DNA of 64,000 nucleotides. Origin: Paracoccus onubensis (GTDB lineage Bacteria > Pseudomonadota > Alphaproteobacteria > Rhodobacterales > Rhodobacteraceae). Below are positions 26,547-33,863 of this stretch, piece by piece (position 1 is the stretch's first letter; each line of letters starts with the position of its first letter). A program made the position numbers and the translations under genes. The notes below the pieces were generated by a model. That model saw only the letters and a list, made by a program, of their open reading frames with translations. It made no database searches and had not been told where the DNA came from. The stretch is from the NCBI RefSeq assembly GCF_003591515.1, contig NZ_QZCG01000008.1:62001-126000 (forward strand), in the 5' to 3' direction.

Positions 26547-28070
26547 TTATTGCGGCTGCGCGTCATACATCCAGAGCTGCTCATCCGGAGAAGGTGACCA
26601 ATCGACGGAGGTGCTGACGCCGATCAGATTCTCGACCTGGAACAGATGCAGCACGGTATTCGATGCGACGAACAGGTCGAAAGCATCGGATATTTGCTGC
26701 GCGCGTTCCTCGGGGTCCACCGTGGCGGCGGATTGCTCGATCAGCTTGTCGAATTCCTCGTTGCACCATCCGGTTTTCAGGCTGAATTCAAACCCGCAAC
26801 GCGCGCGCTGGACCGCGTGATAGCCATCTTGCAATGAATTTGCGTGACCGATCAACGCAATCCCGTCAATCGTGTTCGGGGTCCAGACACGACTTTCATA
26901 CGCGCTCCATTCCAGGGTTTCGATCTCGGTCTGGATGCCGACCGCATTCAGCATCACAGCCACGATCTCCAGTGTCTCGACATCCAGAGGATACCGTCCG
27001 GCAGGGCCTTGCAGCTTGAGTTGCAGTTCATTGGGACCATAACCCGCTTCTTCCAGAAGCTGCACGGCACGTTCGGGATCGAAATTATAGGTGTCGTAAT
27101 ACGCCATCGGAACAGCGCTGAGACCGGGGGTGACCGCGGCGCGCACCGGGGTTCCAAGGCCGTTCGTCACGGTATCGATCAGCATCTGATTGTCGATCGC
27201 CAGATCGATCGCCTCGCGCACCTTCGGATCGGCCAGCGGCGAGTCGTCCTTGGTGTTCAGGAACAACTGCATGACGCGGAAGGACGGCCACGGCACCGCA
27301 TGGGCGATGCCCGAGCCCTCTACCCGGTCACGGTCCTGGCTGGGGATGTTGGTCGCGATATCGACGCCGCCGCTGATCAGTTCGCCCACCCGGGTGGATG
27401 CTTCCGGGATCGTGCGGTGGATCAGACGGTCCCAGGCCGGAGCACCACGCCAATGCTCGTCAAAGCCTTCCATGATGATCCGGTCATCGCGCAGCCATTC
27501 GACCACTTTGAAAGGGCCGGTGCCGATCGGCTTCTGGGAAAAACCTTCCCAGCCCACCTCATCCACATAGGCCTTGGGCACAATGCCCGATCCGATGCGG
27601 CTGATCCGGTTCAGAAGAATGGGATCGGGGCCATCGGTATGGATGATGATCTCGTGATCGTTCACGACTTCGACCTCGGTGATGGTGTCGTAGAAAGAGT
27701 GCTGCAGCACGGCAGGATCAAGCGCCGGCCGTTCCAGCGAGAATTTCACATCCTCGGCGGTCATCGTGGTTCCGTCATGGAACAGCACCCCCTCGCGCAG
27801 ATGAAAACGCATCGCGCTATCGCTCACCTGCTCCCAGTCGGTCGCGAGCGCGGGCTGAAGCTCTCCGGCCTGATCGCGCATCACCAGATAGTCGAAGATG
27901 TTGACATGGATCGCCTCGACGGCAGAGGTCGAATGATTGTGGATGTCAAAGCCCGGCGTGTCGATGCCCTGAGCGATGACCAGTTCCCGGTCCTGCGCAA
28001 GCGCACCGCCGGTCATCAGTGCGGCAAAGACAGCGCCGAGCAGCATCCGCTTTGGGTTCAGTCTCGACAT
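26547..28070 (-). CDS. Peptide-type ABC transporter substrate-binding protein (SBP family 5)
   Basis: A 507-residue periplasmic binding protein of the DppA/OppA family. The start at 28070 has a strong AAGGAGG at proper distance and gives a signal peptide of about 25 residues ending ALAQD; an upstream in-frame extension to 28151 is rejected. The family motif ALATDWEQVSDSAMRFHLREG and the VKFSLER segment are seen. It delivers its ligand to the DppBC-like channel. With two M20 peptidases in the operon, small peptides or acylated amino acids are likely ligands. Confidence 0.92.
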   Translation of the reverse strand: MSRLNPKRMLLGAVFAALMTGGALAQDRELVIAQGIDTPGFDIHNHSTSAVEAIHVNIFDYLVMRDQAGELQPALATDWEQVSDSAMRFHLREGVLFHDGTTMTAEDVKFSLERPALDPAVLQHSFYDTITEVEVVNDHEIIIHTDGPDPILLNRISRIGSGIVPKAYVDEVGWEGFSQKPIGTGPFKVVEWLRDDRIIMEGFDEHWRGAPAWDRLIHRTIPEASTRVGELISGGVDIATNIPSQDRDRVEGSGIAHAVPWPSFRVMQLFLNTKDDSPLADPKVREAIDLAIDNQMLIDTVTNGLGTPVRAAVTPGLSAVPMAYYDTYNFDPERAVQLLEEAGYGPNELQLKLQGPAGRYPLDVETLEIVAVMLNAVGIQTEIETLEWSAYESRVWTPNTIDGIALIGHANSLQDGYHAVQRARCGFEFSLKTGWCNEEFDKLIEQSAATVDPEERAQQISDAFDLFVASNTVLHLFQVENLIGVSTSVDWSPSPDEQLWMYDAQPQ

Positions 28071-28107
28071 GATGTCCTCCTTGTTGGAATGAAGGCTTTC
28101 CGGGGAC

Positions 28108-29466
28108 TTACGCCCCGGCTTCGGCCCAGTCGCGCAGGATTTGCGCGACATGTTTGGTGGTCAGGTGCTGATCCTCGACTGCGACGTTTTCGTCAGGCGC
28201 ATGGGCGCGGCTATTGGCGTGACCCACGCCCAATGCGGCGATCGGCATCTGCGGCTGGTATCTGAAGATGAAGCGGGGACCTGTACCCGGCGAACTGGGC
28301 AGGATCACGATATCCTTGTCATATACCTTGGCTGCGGCACCGGCGACCGTTTTGACGAAGGGATCGTCTGGCGCGGTATAGCTTGGCCATGCGCCTGCCT
28401 TTTGGCTGACAACCTCGATATCGTCATAGCCACGAGAGGCAAGATGTTTTTGGATCATGCGCTCTACCTCATCTGGATCCTGGTTCTTGACCAGCCGGCA
28501 TTCCAGGCGTGCCAGTGCTGTTGACGGATTGACCGTCTTGTGGCCCGGCCCCGTATAGCCGCCTTCGATCCCCTGAATGTTCAGCGAAGGCGTATAGAAC
28601 AGCGCCTTGTTGACCGCGAAATCGTCATTGCCGGGCAGTAATGTTTCCAGTCCCAGTTTGCGGGCCTGCTGCGGACCGTTGGCGGGGGTGTTGCGGCAGA
28701 TTTCCGCCTCGGCCTCCGTCAGATCGCCCACCGCATCCATCAGGCCATCTATGGCGATGCTGCCATCGGCGGCTTTCATGCTGGACAGGGCCGTCACCAG
28801 TCGCCAGATCGCGTTGGGGTAAATATTCGCTTTGCCGGAATGGGAATCGGCGCTTGCCGTGCGGACCCTGAGTTCGAACGAGAACATGCCCTTGTTGCCC
28901 AGCGTGGTGGTGGGATTCCCGGCGTCGTCGCGCCGCGCATTCTCCCAGATACAGGCGTCGGCGCGCAACAGATCGCGATATTTCTCAACCGTTGCCGGCA
29001 GGCTGGCGGAACCGGATTCCTCTTCGCCCTCGAACAGGAATTTCACCGTCACCGGCAACGAGCCCCGTTCTTTCAATATTGCCTCGACCGCATGAATTCG
29101 CGAAATGAGCGAACCCTTGTTGTCGTCGGCGCCCCGGCCGAAAAGAATACCATCGCGGATTTGAGGTTCGAACGGGTCCGAGCTCCATGCCTCCAGAGGT
29201 TCGACCGGCTGTACGTCATAATGATTGTAGAACAGAACGGATTTGTCGCTGTCTCCCTTGATTTCACCGTAAACGATCGGGAAGCCGGTGCTGTCCAGCA
29301 GCTGCGTCTCGGCGCCCAATCCTTGAAGCCGCTTCATCAGCCAATGCGCGGCATCCTGCATCGGCTTCATCTCGCCCCGGGCCGAGACGGTGGGCATGCG
29401 AAGAAATTCGATCAGTTCCTTGATATTGCGATCGCGCACGTCCTCACGGTCAAGATAAGCGTTCAT
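28108..29466 (-). CDS. M20-family metallopeptidase (copy 2), dipeptidase-like
   Basis: A 452-residue M20 protein of the CNDP/dipeptidase branch. Metal-site motifs: YNHYDVQPVEP (His, Asp), GRGADDNKG (bridging Asp), FEGEEESGS (Glu pair) and the C-terminal GHANSRAHAPDE. The Q-P-V-x-P after the first motif and the long lid domain fit bacterial dipeptidases that act on short peptides with free N-termini. It is the first gene of the operon (M20, binding protein, DppB, DppC, M20, DppDF) and lies 232 bp downstream of the LysR gene. Cytoplasmic. Confidence 0.9.
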   Translation of the reverse strand: MNAYLDREDVRDRNIKELIEFLRMPTVSARGEMKPMQDAAHWLMKRLQGLGAETQLLDSTGFPIVYGEIKGDSDKSVLFYNHYDVQPVEPLEAWSSDPFEPQIRDGILFGRGADDNKGSLISRIHAVEAILKERGSLPVTVKFLFEGEEESGSASLPATVEKYRDLLRADACIWENARRDDAGNPTTTLGNKGMFSFELRVRTASADSHSGKANIYPNAIWRLVTALSSMKAADGSIAIDGLMDAVGDLTEAEAEICRNTPANGPQQARKLGLETLLPGNDDFAVNKALFYTPSLNIQGIEGGYTGPGHKTVNPSTALARLECRLVKNQDPDEVERMIQKHLASRGYDDIEVVSQKAGAWPSYTAPDDPFVKTVAGAAAKVYDKDIVILPSSPGTGPRFIFRYQPQMPIAALGVGHANSRAHAPDENVAVEDQHLTTKHVAQILRDWAEAGA

Positions 29467-29698
29467 CTCTCGTCCCTCTTTTGAAAGCTGCGTCCGGAGC
29501 TTGATGCGTCCGGCTACTCGTCATCGCGAACTGCCGACAATTCACAATAACATTGTCTGGATGAGAAGACAGAGCGATGCGCTATGTCAAATTGTTTCTA
29601 ATCACGGAAATTTATTACCAATTCGCATATATGGGCATTTCGACAGCCGCACCGGACGCAGCGGCCCATACATTTTCGCGGCCATTCATCTTCTGATT
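29467..29698. promoter_or_regulatory. Promoter region of the M20/ABC operon with an inverted repeat
   Basis: 232 bp without a gene between lysR and the operon, AT-richer than the coding DNA. GACAAT (29536-29541) and ATTGTC (29552-29557) form an inverted repeat around a 10-bp spacer; LysR-type regulators often bind such interrupted dyads. The assignment to the neighbouring LysR protein is inference. Confidence 0.4.
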
Positions 29699-30655
29699 TC
29701 ACAGATCGCCCGGGCCCGCGTCCGTGGCAGTTCCGCGGCTTTCAAACTGGCCGATTTTAAGCCCCTGCTCCACGCAATTCTTAAGTTCCTGAGCGGCTGG
29801 CGTAAGCGTACGGTCGCGATGCCGCATCATCGACAGTTTCGAGCTCATGCATGGTTCGACAAGGGGCCGGGTTTCGATCATCGGGCCAAGATGCGAATCG
29901 ACCGACAGGCTGCTTTGGATCGCGATACCCTGCCCGCTTTGAACCAAATCGAAGATGGTGCCGATGGTATTGACCGTGACCGCATGATTCAGCCGAAACC
30001 CCTTTCGCGCGGCCGCGGCGTCGAAAATGCTGCGCACGATCGAGGTGGGAGGCAAGGAGATCATCGACTCGCCCTGCAATTCCGACAGGCTGACATTGGT
30101 CATCCTGGCAAAACGGTGACGATGGTGGAAAACGACATGATAATGCACGTCATACAGATCTTCGATCAGCATGTCCTCGTTGCCTTCCATGAAAGAGCCA
30201 AGGGCAAAATCAACGGTGCCGTGCCTTACCTGCTGGATGACCGCACTGCGCAAGGCTTCGCGTATTTCTATCGTGACTCGCGGGTGGCTTTGCCGGAACT
30301 GTTTTATAATGCCGGAAAGCATGCGATTGGCCACAGCAAGCGGGCAGGCCATGATGACATGCCCGGACTGATCCGACTGCATCGACGCAAGATGAGCCAC
30401 CGACAAATCCATCTCGGCTAAGATGCGGTGGATGGTCGGCAGGAAGATAAGCCCTTCCTGCGTCGGCATGACATGGCGCGTACTGCGATGGAACAACCGG
30501 ACGCCAAGACTTTCCTCGACGCCCCGCACAAGCCGCGAAACACCGGGTTGCGACATATGCAGCTCGACCGCCGCCGCAAGAAAGCTTGAATAGCGCGCGA
30601 CCGCCTGAACAGCGCGAAGCTGTTTCAGCGACAGGTTGTAAATAGCGTCATTCAT
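29699..30655 (-). CDS. LysR-family transcriptional regulator
   Basis: A 318-residue LysR protein. The N-terminal helix-turn-helix is seen at SLKQLRAVQAVARYSSFLAA and SQPGVSRLVRGVEESLGVRL, followed by the periplasmic-binding-like effector domain. The GVSRLVRG form places it near the regulators of aromatic or amino-acid catabolism (Cbl/NocR-like sequences), but this is weak. It runs in the same direction as the M20/ABC operon and sits directly upstream, so that operon is the obvious target. Weak ribosome binding site. Confidence 0.88.
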   Translation of the reverse strand: MNDAIYNLSLKQLRAVQAVARYSSFLAAAVELHMSQPGVSRLVRGVEESLGVRLFHRSTRHVMPTQEGLIFLPTIHRILAEMDLSVAHLASMQSDQSGHVIMACPLAVANRMLSGIIKQFRQSHPRVTIEIREALRSAVIQQVRHGTVDFALGSFMEGNEDMLIEDLYDVHYHVVFHHRHRFARMTNVSLSELQGESMISLPPTSIVRSIFDAAAARKGFRLNHAVTVNTIGTIFDLVQSGQGIAIQSSLSVDSHLGPMIETRPLVEPCMSSKLSMMRHRDRTLTPAAQELKNCVEQGLKIGQFESRGTATDAGPGDL

Positions 30656-30833
30656 GCGCGTCCCCCATCATCGACAGAAAGCCTGCTCGATACAGTCGTG
30701 GCAAGCTTAGTCATGGTGGCGCTGGTGACGAGACCTCAGCTTGCGGAGAACCGCGATTATGTATCACAATATCGGAAGCCCCTGACGTTCCATTCATCGG
30801 AAGCGCAACTGCATTTCCTGATCGCGGCTGTTG

Positions 30834-31772
30834 TCAGGCGGCATGTGCCGGTTGTGGTTCCATGCCGGAAAAGAAGCTGTGAAACGGCGCCGACACCACT
30901 TCGGGACATTCCTCGGCGGGGTAATGCCCGGTCGGAATCGCCCAGCCCCTCAGGTCGGGCGCCCAAGGCGCCCAGCCGTCCAGCGGATGATAATGGCGGC
31001 CGCAATGACTGTTCGAGCCCCACAGAACCAGCACCGGGCATTCTATATGACGATGTCCGAAATCGGCTTGATCCATTGCGAAATCCAGCGAGACCGTCGC
31101 GCGGTAATCTTCGCAGACCGCATGGATCTGTTCAGGAGTGGTGCAGCGCTTGTATTCGGCCATCGCGCGTGCATCGAAAATCGACAGGCCAACACCCTTC
31201 TTGTTCAGTTTATAGTCAATGTAATAATCAAGATCGGCGCAAAGCAGCTTTTCCGGGAAAGGCGCTTTCTGGGCCATGAAGAACCAGTGATAGGCTTCAA
31301 GCCCCCAGCCAAGGCTTACATTGGTCAGGGCGTGATAGGTCGGCACGATGTCAAGCGCGGCCAGCCGCCTGACCCGCTGTGGCGCGTCCAGCGCCATACG
31401 GAACGCGACGCGCGCACCACGATCATGTCCCGCCACCTGAAACTCCTTGAAATCCAGAACACTCATCACTTCCAGATTGTCCTGTGCCATGGCGCGGAAA
31501 CTGTAGCCCGCGTGATCCTCGCCTCCATCCGGCTTGGAACTGTCGCCATAGCCGCGCAGATCCGGCAAGATCACCGTGAAATCCTTTGCGAGCATCGGGG
31601 CAATGCGATGCCAGCTGACATGGGTAAGCGGATTGCCGTGCAGCAGAAGCAAAGGCGCACCCGTGCCGCCAATCGCAACGCTTATCTCGGCGCCCGTTGT
31701 CTTGATCCGCCGATAGCTGAAACCCGGCAGCAGCGGCGCAGAATCCTGTTCTGAAACGATATCTGCTTGCAT
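30834..31772 (-). CDS. Alpha/beta hydrolase, haloacetate dehalogenase-like
   Basis: A 312-residue hydrolase that keeps the full active-site set of fluoroacetate dehalogenase: nucleophile Asp117 in GHDRGAR, carboxylate-binding Arg118 and Arg121, acid Asp141 (ALDIVPTY), halide pocket His162, Trp163 and Tyr223, and His283 in TGHYPAEE. The oxyanion strand HGNPL and DLRGYGDSSKP also match. The start at 31772 follows GAGGAGGGA; the frame extends upstream through an operator and is rejected there. Enzymes of this type cleave the C-halogen bond of 2-haloacids, but epoxide hydrolases share the fold. It is divergent from pdxA and shares a promoter region with a perfect inverted repeat at 31818. Confidence 0.82.
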   Translation of the reverse strand: MQADIVSEQDSAPLLPGFSYRRIKTTGAEISVAIGGTGAPLLLLHGNPLTHVSWHRIAPMLAKDFTVILPDLRGYGDSSKPDGGEDHAGYSFRAMAQDNLEVMSVLDFKEFQVAGHDRGARVAFRMALDAPQRVRRLAALDIVPTYHALTNVSLGWGLEAYHWFFMAQKAPFPEKLLCADLDYYIDYKLNKKGVGLSIFDARAMAEYKRCTTPEQIHAVCEDYRATVSLDFAMDQADFGHRHIECPVLVLWGSNSHCGRHYHPLDGWAPWAPDLRGWAIPTGHYPAEECPEVVSAPFHSFFSGMEPQPAHAA

Positions 31773-31817
31773 TTTTCCCTCCTCATCATGTGCAGGCAGT
31801 AATTCTCGTATTTGGAT

Positions 31818-31845
31818 TATTGTCAACAGTATCTCGTTGACAATA
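31818..31845. promoter_or_regulatory. Probable GntR2 operator P1 (hydrolase/pdxA promoter)
   Basis: A perfect 10-bp inverted repeat, TATTGTCAAC and GTTGACAATA, with an 8-bp spacer, 46 bp upstream of the hydrolase start and facing pdxA. The same half-site and spacing recur at 37813 and 38695. Confidence 0.72.
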
Positions 31846-31870
31846 AAGATCGGTTCAGTCATCACCAGCA

Positions 31871-31957
31871 AAGCATCCGGCCGGGAACAATCGGAAAATT
31901 GCCGTCATTCCCGGTGATGGGATCGGTAAGGAAGTTATACGCGAAGGGATGATCGCC
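31871..31957 (+). pseudogene. Fossil N-terminus of a beta-decarboxylating dehydrogenase, in frame with pdxA
   Basis: Just before pdxA, and in its reading frame, the DNA encodes KIAVIPGDGIGKEVIREG, the textbook start of isopropylmalate/tartrate dehydrogenases. No start codon is available upstream before a stop at 31844-31846, and the match breaks off at the pdxA start. It looks like the remains of a dehydrogenase gene joined to pdxA by a deletion or replacement. Confidence 0.7.
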
Positions 31958-32995
31958 ATGAATCATAACATTGACCAAAACCGTCCGATCATTGCCCTGA
32001 CATCAGGTGATTGCACGGGTATCGGCCCCGAGATCACCGCGAAGCTTCTTGCCAATCCAGCGTTGCGGGAGGTTGCCCGCTTTCTGGTGATCGGAGATCG
32101 CCGGGTGATCGAACAGGGCATGAAACAGGCCGGAACATCTTTCCCGGTCGCGTTCTGCGCGACACCCGCCGATGCGGACTGGACAAGCGACGCCGTGCAG
32201 ATGATCGATCTTGGCAATACCGATCCGGGGAAGCTTCCGATTGGCGCGATCAGTGCCGAATCCGGTTTCCGTACCGGCGAGACGCTGGCCAGGGCAATCG
32301 AATTCGCGAAGACCGGGCAGGTGGATGCGATCAGTTTCGCCCCGCTCAACAAGCGCGCGATGTTCGATGGCGGTTGGAAATTTCCCGATGAGCACAAGAT
32401 GTTCGCCAAGCTGCTTGGCCACAGAGGCTATTTCAGCGAGATGAACGTGCTGCACGGTCAATGGATGTCGCGCGTCACCAGCCATGTCTCATTGCGCGAG
32501 GCGCTTGAGCAGATCAACGAGACCTCGATTGCGGATGCGATCACGCTTGCGCATGAAACCATGCAGAGGGCAGGTATCGGAAGCCCGCGCATTGCCGTCG
32601 CCGCTCTTAATCCCCATGCGGGCGAGAACGGGTTGTTCGGCCGCGAGGAAATCGACCTGATCGGCCCTGTTGTTCAGAAGATGGCCGCCGCAGGTTACGA
32701 CTGCAAAGGTCCCTTCCCTGCCGACACCATCTATCTGAAAGCCTTCGCCGGAGATTATGACAGCGTGGTTGCCATGTATCACGATCAGGGCCAGATCGCG
32801 ACCAAGCTGCGCGGGTTCAATCAGGGCGTGACGGTGACGGCGGGGCTTGACGTCGTATTCACTACACCGGCGCATGGCACGGCCTATGATATCGTGGGGA
32901 CCGGCACGGCTTCGCCAGAGGCATTCGAGACGGCAATCCGCCTGGCCGCGCAACTCGTCGTCAGCAAACCGGCGCAGGCCGCAATATCCGTCTGA
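31958..32995 (+). CDS. PdxA-family 4-phosphohydroxy-acid dehydrogenase (PdxA2-like)
   Basis: A 345-residue NAD-dependent dehydrogenase of the 4-hydroxythreonine-4-phosphate dehydrogenase family. Metal-binding His residues are kept in DEHKMFAKLLGH, LNPHAGENGLFG and MYHDQGQIATK; SGDCTGIGPE is the N-terminal signature. The sequence KLRGFNQGVTVTAGLD and AHGTAYDIVG resemble PdxA2, which acts in threonate/erythronate breakdown rather than vitamin B6 synthesis. The start at 31958 has AAGGG 9 nt upstream; that site lies inside the fossil dehydrogenase codons. Divergent from the hydrolase with an operator in between. A DUF1537 kinase, the usual PdxA2 partner, lies 10 kb away in another operon. Confidence 0.85.
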   Translation: MNHNIDQNRPIIALTSGDCTGIGPEITAKLLANPALREVARFLVIGDRRVIEQGMKQAGTSFPVAFCATPADADWTSDAVQMIDLGNTDPGKLPIGAISAESGFRTGETLARAIEFAKTGQVDAISFAPLNKRAMFDGGWKFPDEHKMFAKLLGHRGYFSEMNVLHGQWMSRVTSHVSLREALEQINETSIADAITLAHETMQRAGIGSPRIAVAALNPHAGENGLFGREEIDLIGPVVQKMAAAGYDCKGPFPADTIYLKAFAGDYDSVVAMYHDQGQIATKLRGFNQGVTVTAGLDVVFTTPAHGTAYDIVGTGTASPEAFETAIRLAAQLVVSKPAQAAISV

Positions 32996-32999
32996 ATGG

Positions 33000-33036
33000 A
33001 AACCGGCCGGATCCGTAGCGGGTCCGGGCCGGTTTT
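33000..33036. terminator. Strong bidirectional terminator between pdxA and gntR2
   Basis: AAACCGGCC (33000-33008) pairs with GGCCGGTTT (33027-33035), continued by GGATCCG/CGGGTCC with one bulged G, giving a 16-bp stem flanked by A's and T's. It lies between convergent pdxA and gntR2. Confidence 0.85.
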
Positions 33037-33053
33037 ACGTCCCTGTCAAGCGG

Positions 33054-33746
33054 TCATGGCTCTCCGGCCTTGCGGGTGCGCTCGATCCCATTGCGGATGT
33101 GATCGCGCCCGGCAAGGAAAGCGGCGACCGGATCACGATCCTTAAGCGCTGTGACGATCGCACGATGTTCGAGATTCGAGACTGCCAGCGTATCCGGGCT
33201 GGACAAAGCGCGATATCGCTGAATATGCAATTCGCGCACAAAGCTTTGATAGGTCGCTTCCAGCCGGTTGTTGCCCGCCATCTGTCCGATCTGGCGGTGG
33301 AATTCCAGATTCACCGGATAATAGTCATGCACATCGCCTGTGGTGGCGACGATATCGTCCATCTTGTCCAGCAAAGCCTCCAGCATGGAAATCTGCTTGT
33401 CGGTAACATGTTCGGCCAGCATCGAGGCCATGCAGGCGAAAACGCTGGCGCGGGCGATGGAAAGGTCAAGAGCCTCGTCATTGGTCAATGCCTTGATGAA
33501 GAAGCCGCGATTGGGAACGATCTCGATCAGTCCGATCGCGGCCAATCCGCTGCAAGCCTCGCGGATCGGACCACGGCTGACGCCCAGCCGTTGTGAAAGC
33601 CCGTTCTCGTTGATCCGTTCATTCGGCTTCAATTCGCCATCGATGATCATGCGTTCGATTTCCGCCTGTACGACATTCGTCAGCGATCGTGTTCGCAGGA
33701 AATCGATGGCGGCAAGGCCTTGAGTCTCTTCCGGGGGTTTTGACAT
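33054..33746 (-). CDS. GntR-family regulator, FCD type (GntR2)
   Basis: A 230-residue regulator with an N-terminal winged helix (SLTNVVQAEIERMIIDGEL, recognition part GVSRGPIREACSGLAAIGLI) and an FCD ligand domain with His in NLEFHRQIGQMAG, NLEHRAIVTAL and GRDHIRNGIE. The start at 33746 is preferred: a GGAA site lies about 10 nt upstream, while upstream ATGs at 33761 and beyond lack one. It is surrounded by genes whose promoters carry the ATTGTCAAC/GTTGACAAT inverted repeat with 8-bp spacer, so it is the likely regulator of the hydrolase, pdxA, ABC, SDR and PrpD copy 4-5 transcripts. Ligand probably an organic acid. Confidence 0.86.
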   Translation of the reverse strand: MSKPPEETQGLAAIDFLRTRSLTNVVQAEIERMIIDGELKPNERINENGLSQRLGVSRGPIREACSGLAAIGLIEIVPNRGFFIKALTNDEALDLSIARASVFACMASMLAEHVTDKQISMLEALLDKMDDIVATTGDVHDYYPVNLEFHRQIGQMAGNNRLEATYQSFVRELHIQRYRALSSPDTLAVSNLEHRAIVTALKDRDPVAAFLAGRDHIRNGIERTRKAGEP

Positions 33747-33820
33747 GCGCGACCATTCCATTGGTAAACGATAGACCCACAAAGGGCATCTGTAGAGGAT
33801 TAACCGTAGACAGTCAGTTT

Positions 33821-33843
33821 GACCACCCGTTATCGGGGTGGTC
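33821..33843. terminator. Inverted repeat behind the ferric-type ABC operon
   Basis: GACCACCC and GGGTGGTC form an 8-bp stem with a 7-nt loop, 20 bp after the permease stop and 75 bp before the gntR2 start. It has no T-run, so a weak terminator or a regulator site for gntR2 are both possible. Confidence 0.45.
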
Positions 33844-33863
33844 AATGCTTTGGCACGAGTTGC

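Noticed and set aside
31773..31871. N-terminal extension of the haloacetate dehalogenase-like protein
   Set aside because: It would place the perfect operator P1 in the coding region; the start at 31772 has a strong ribosome binding site.
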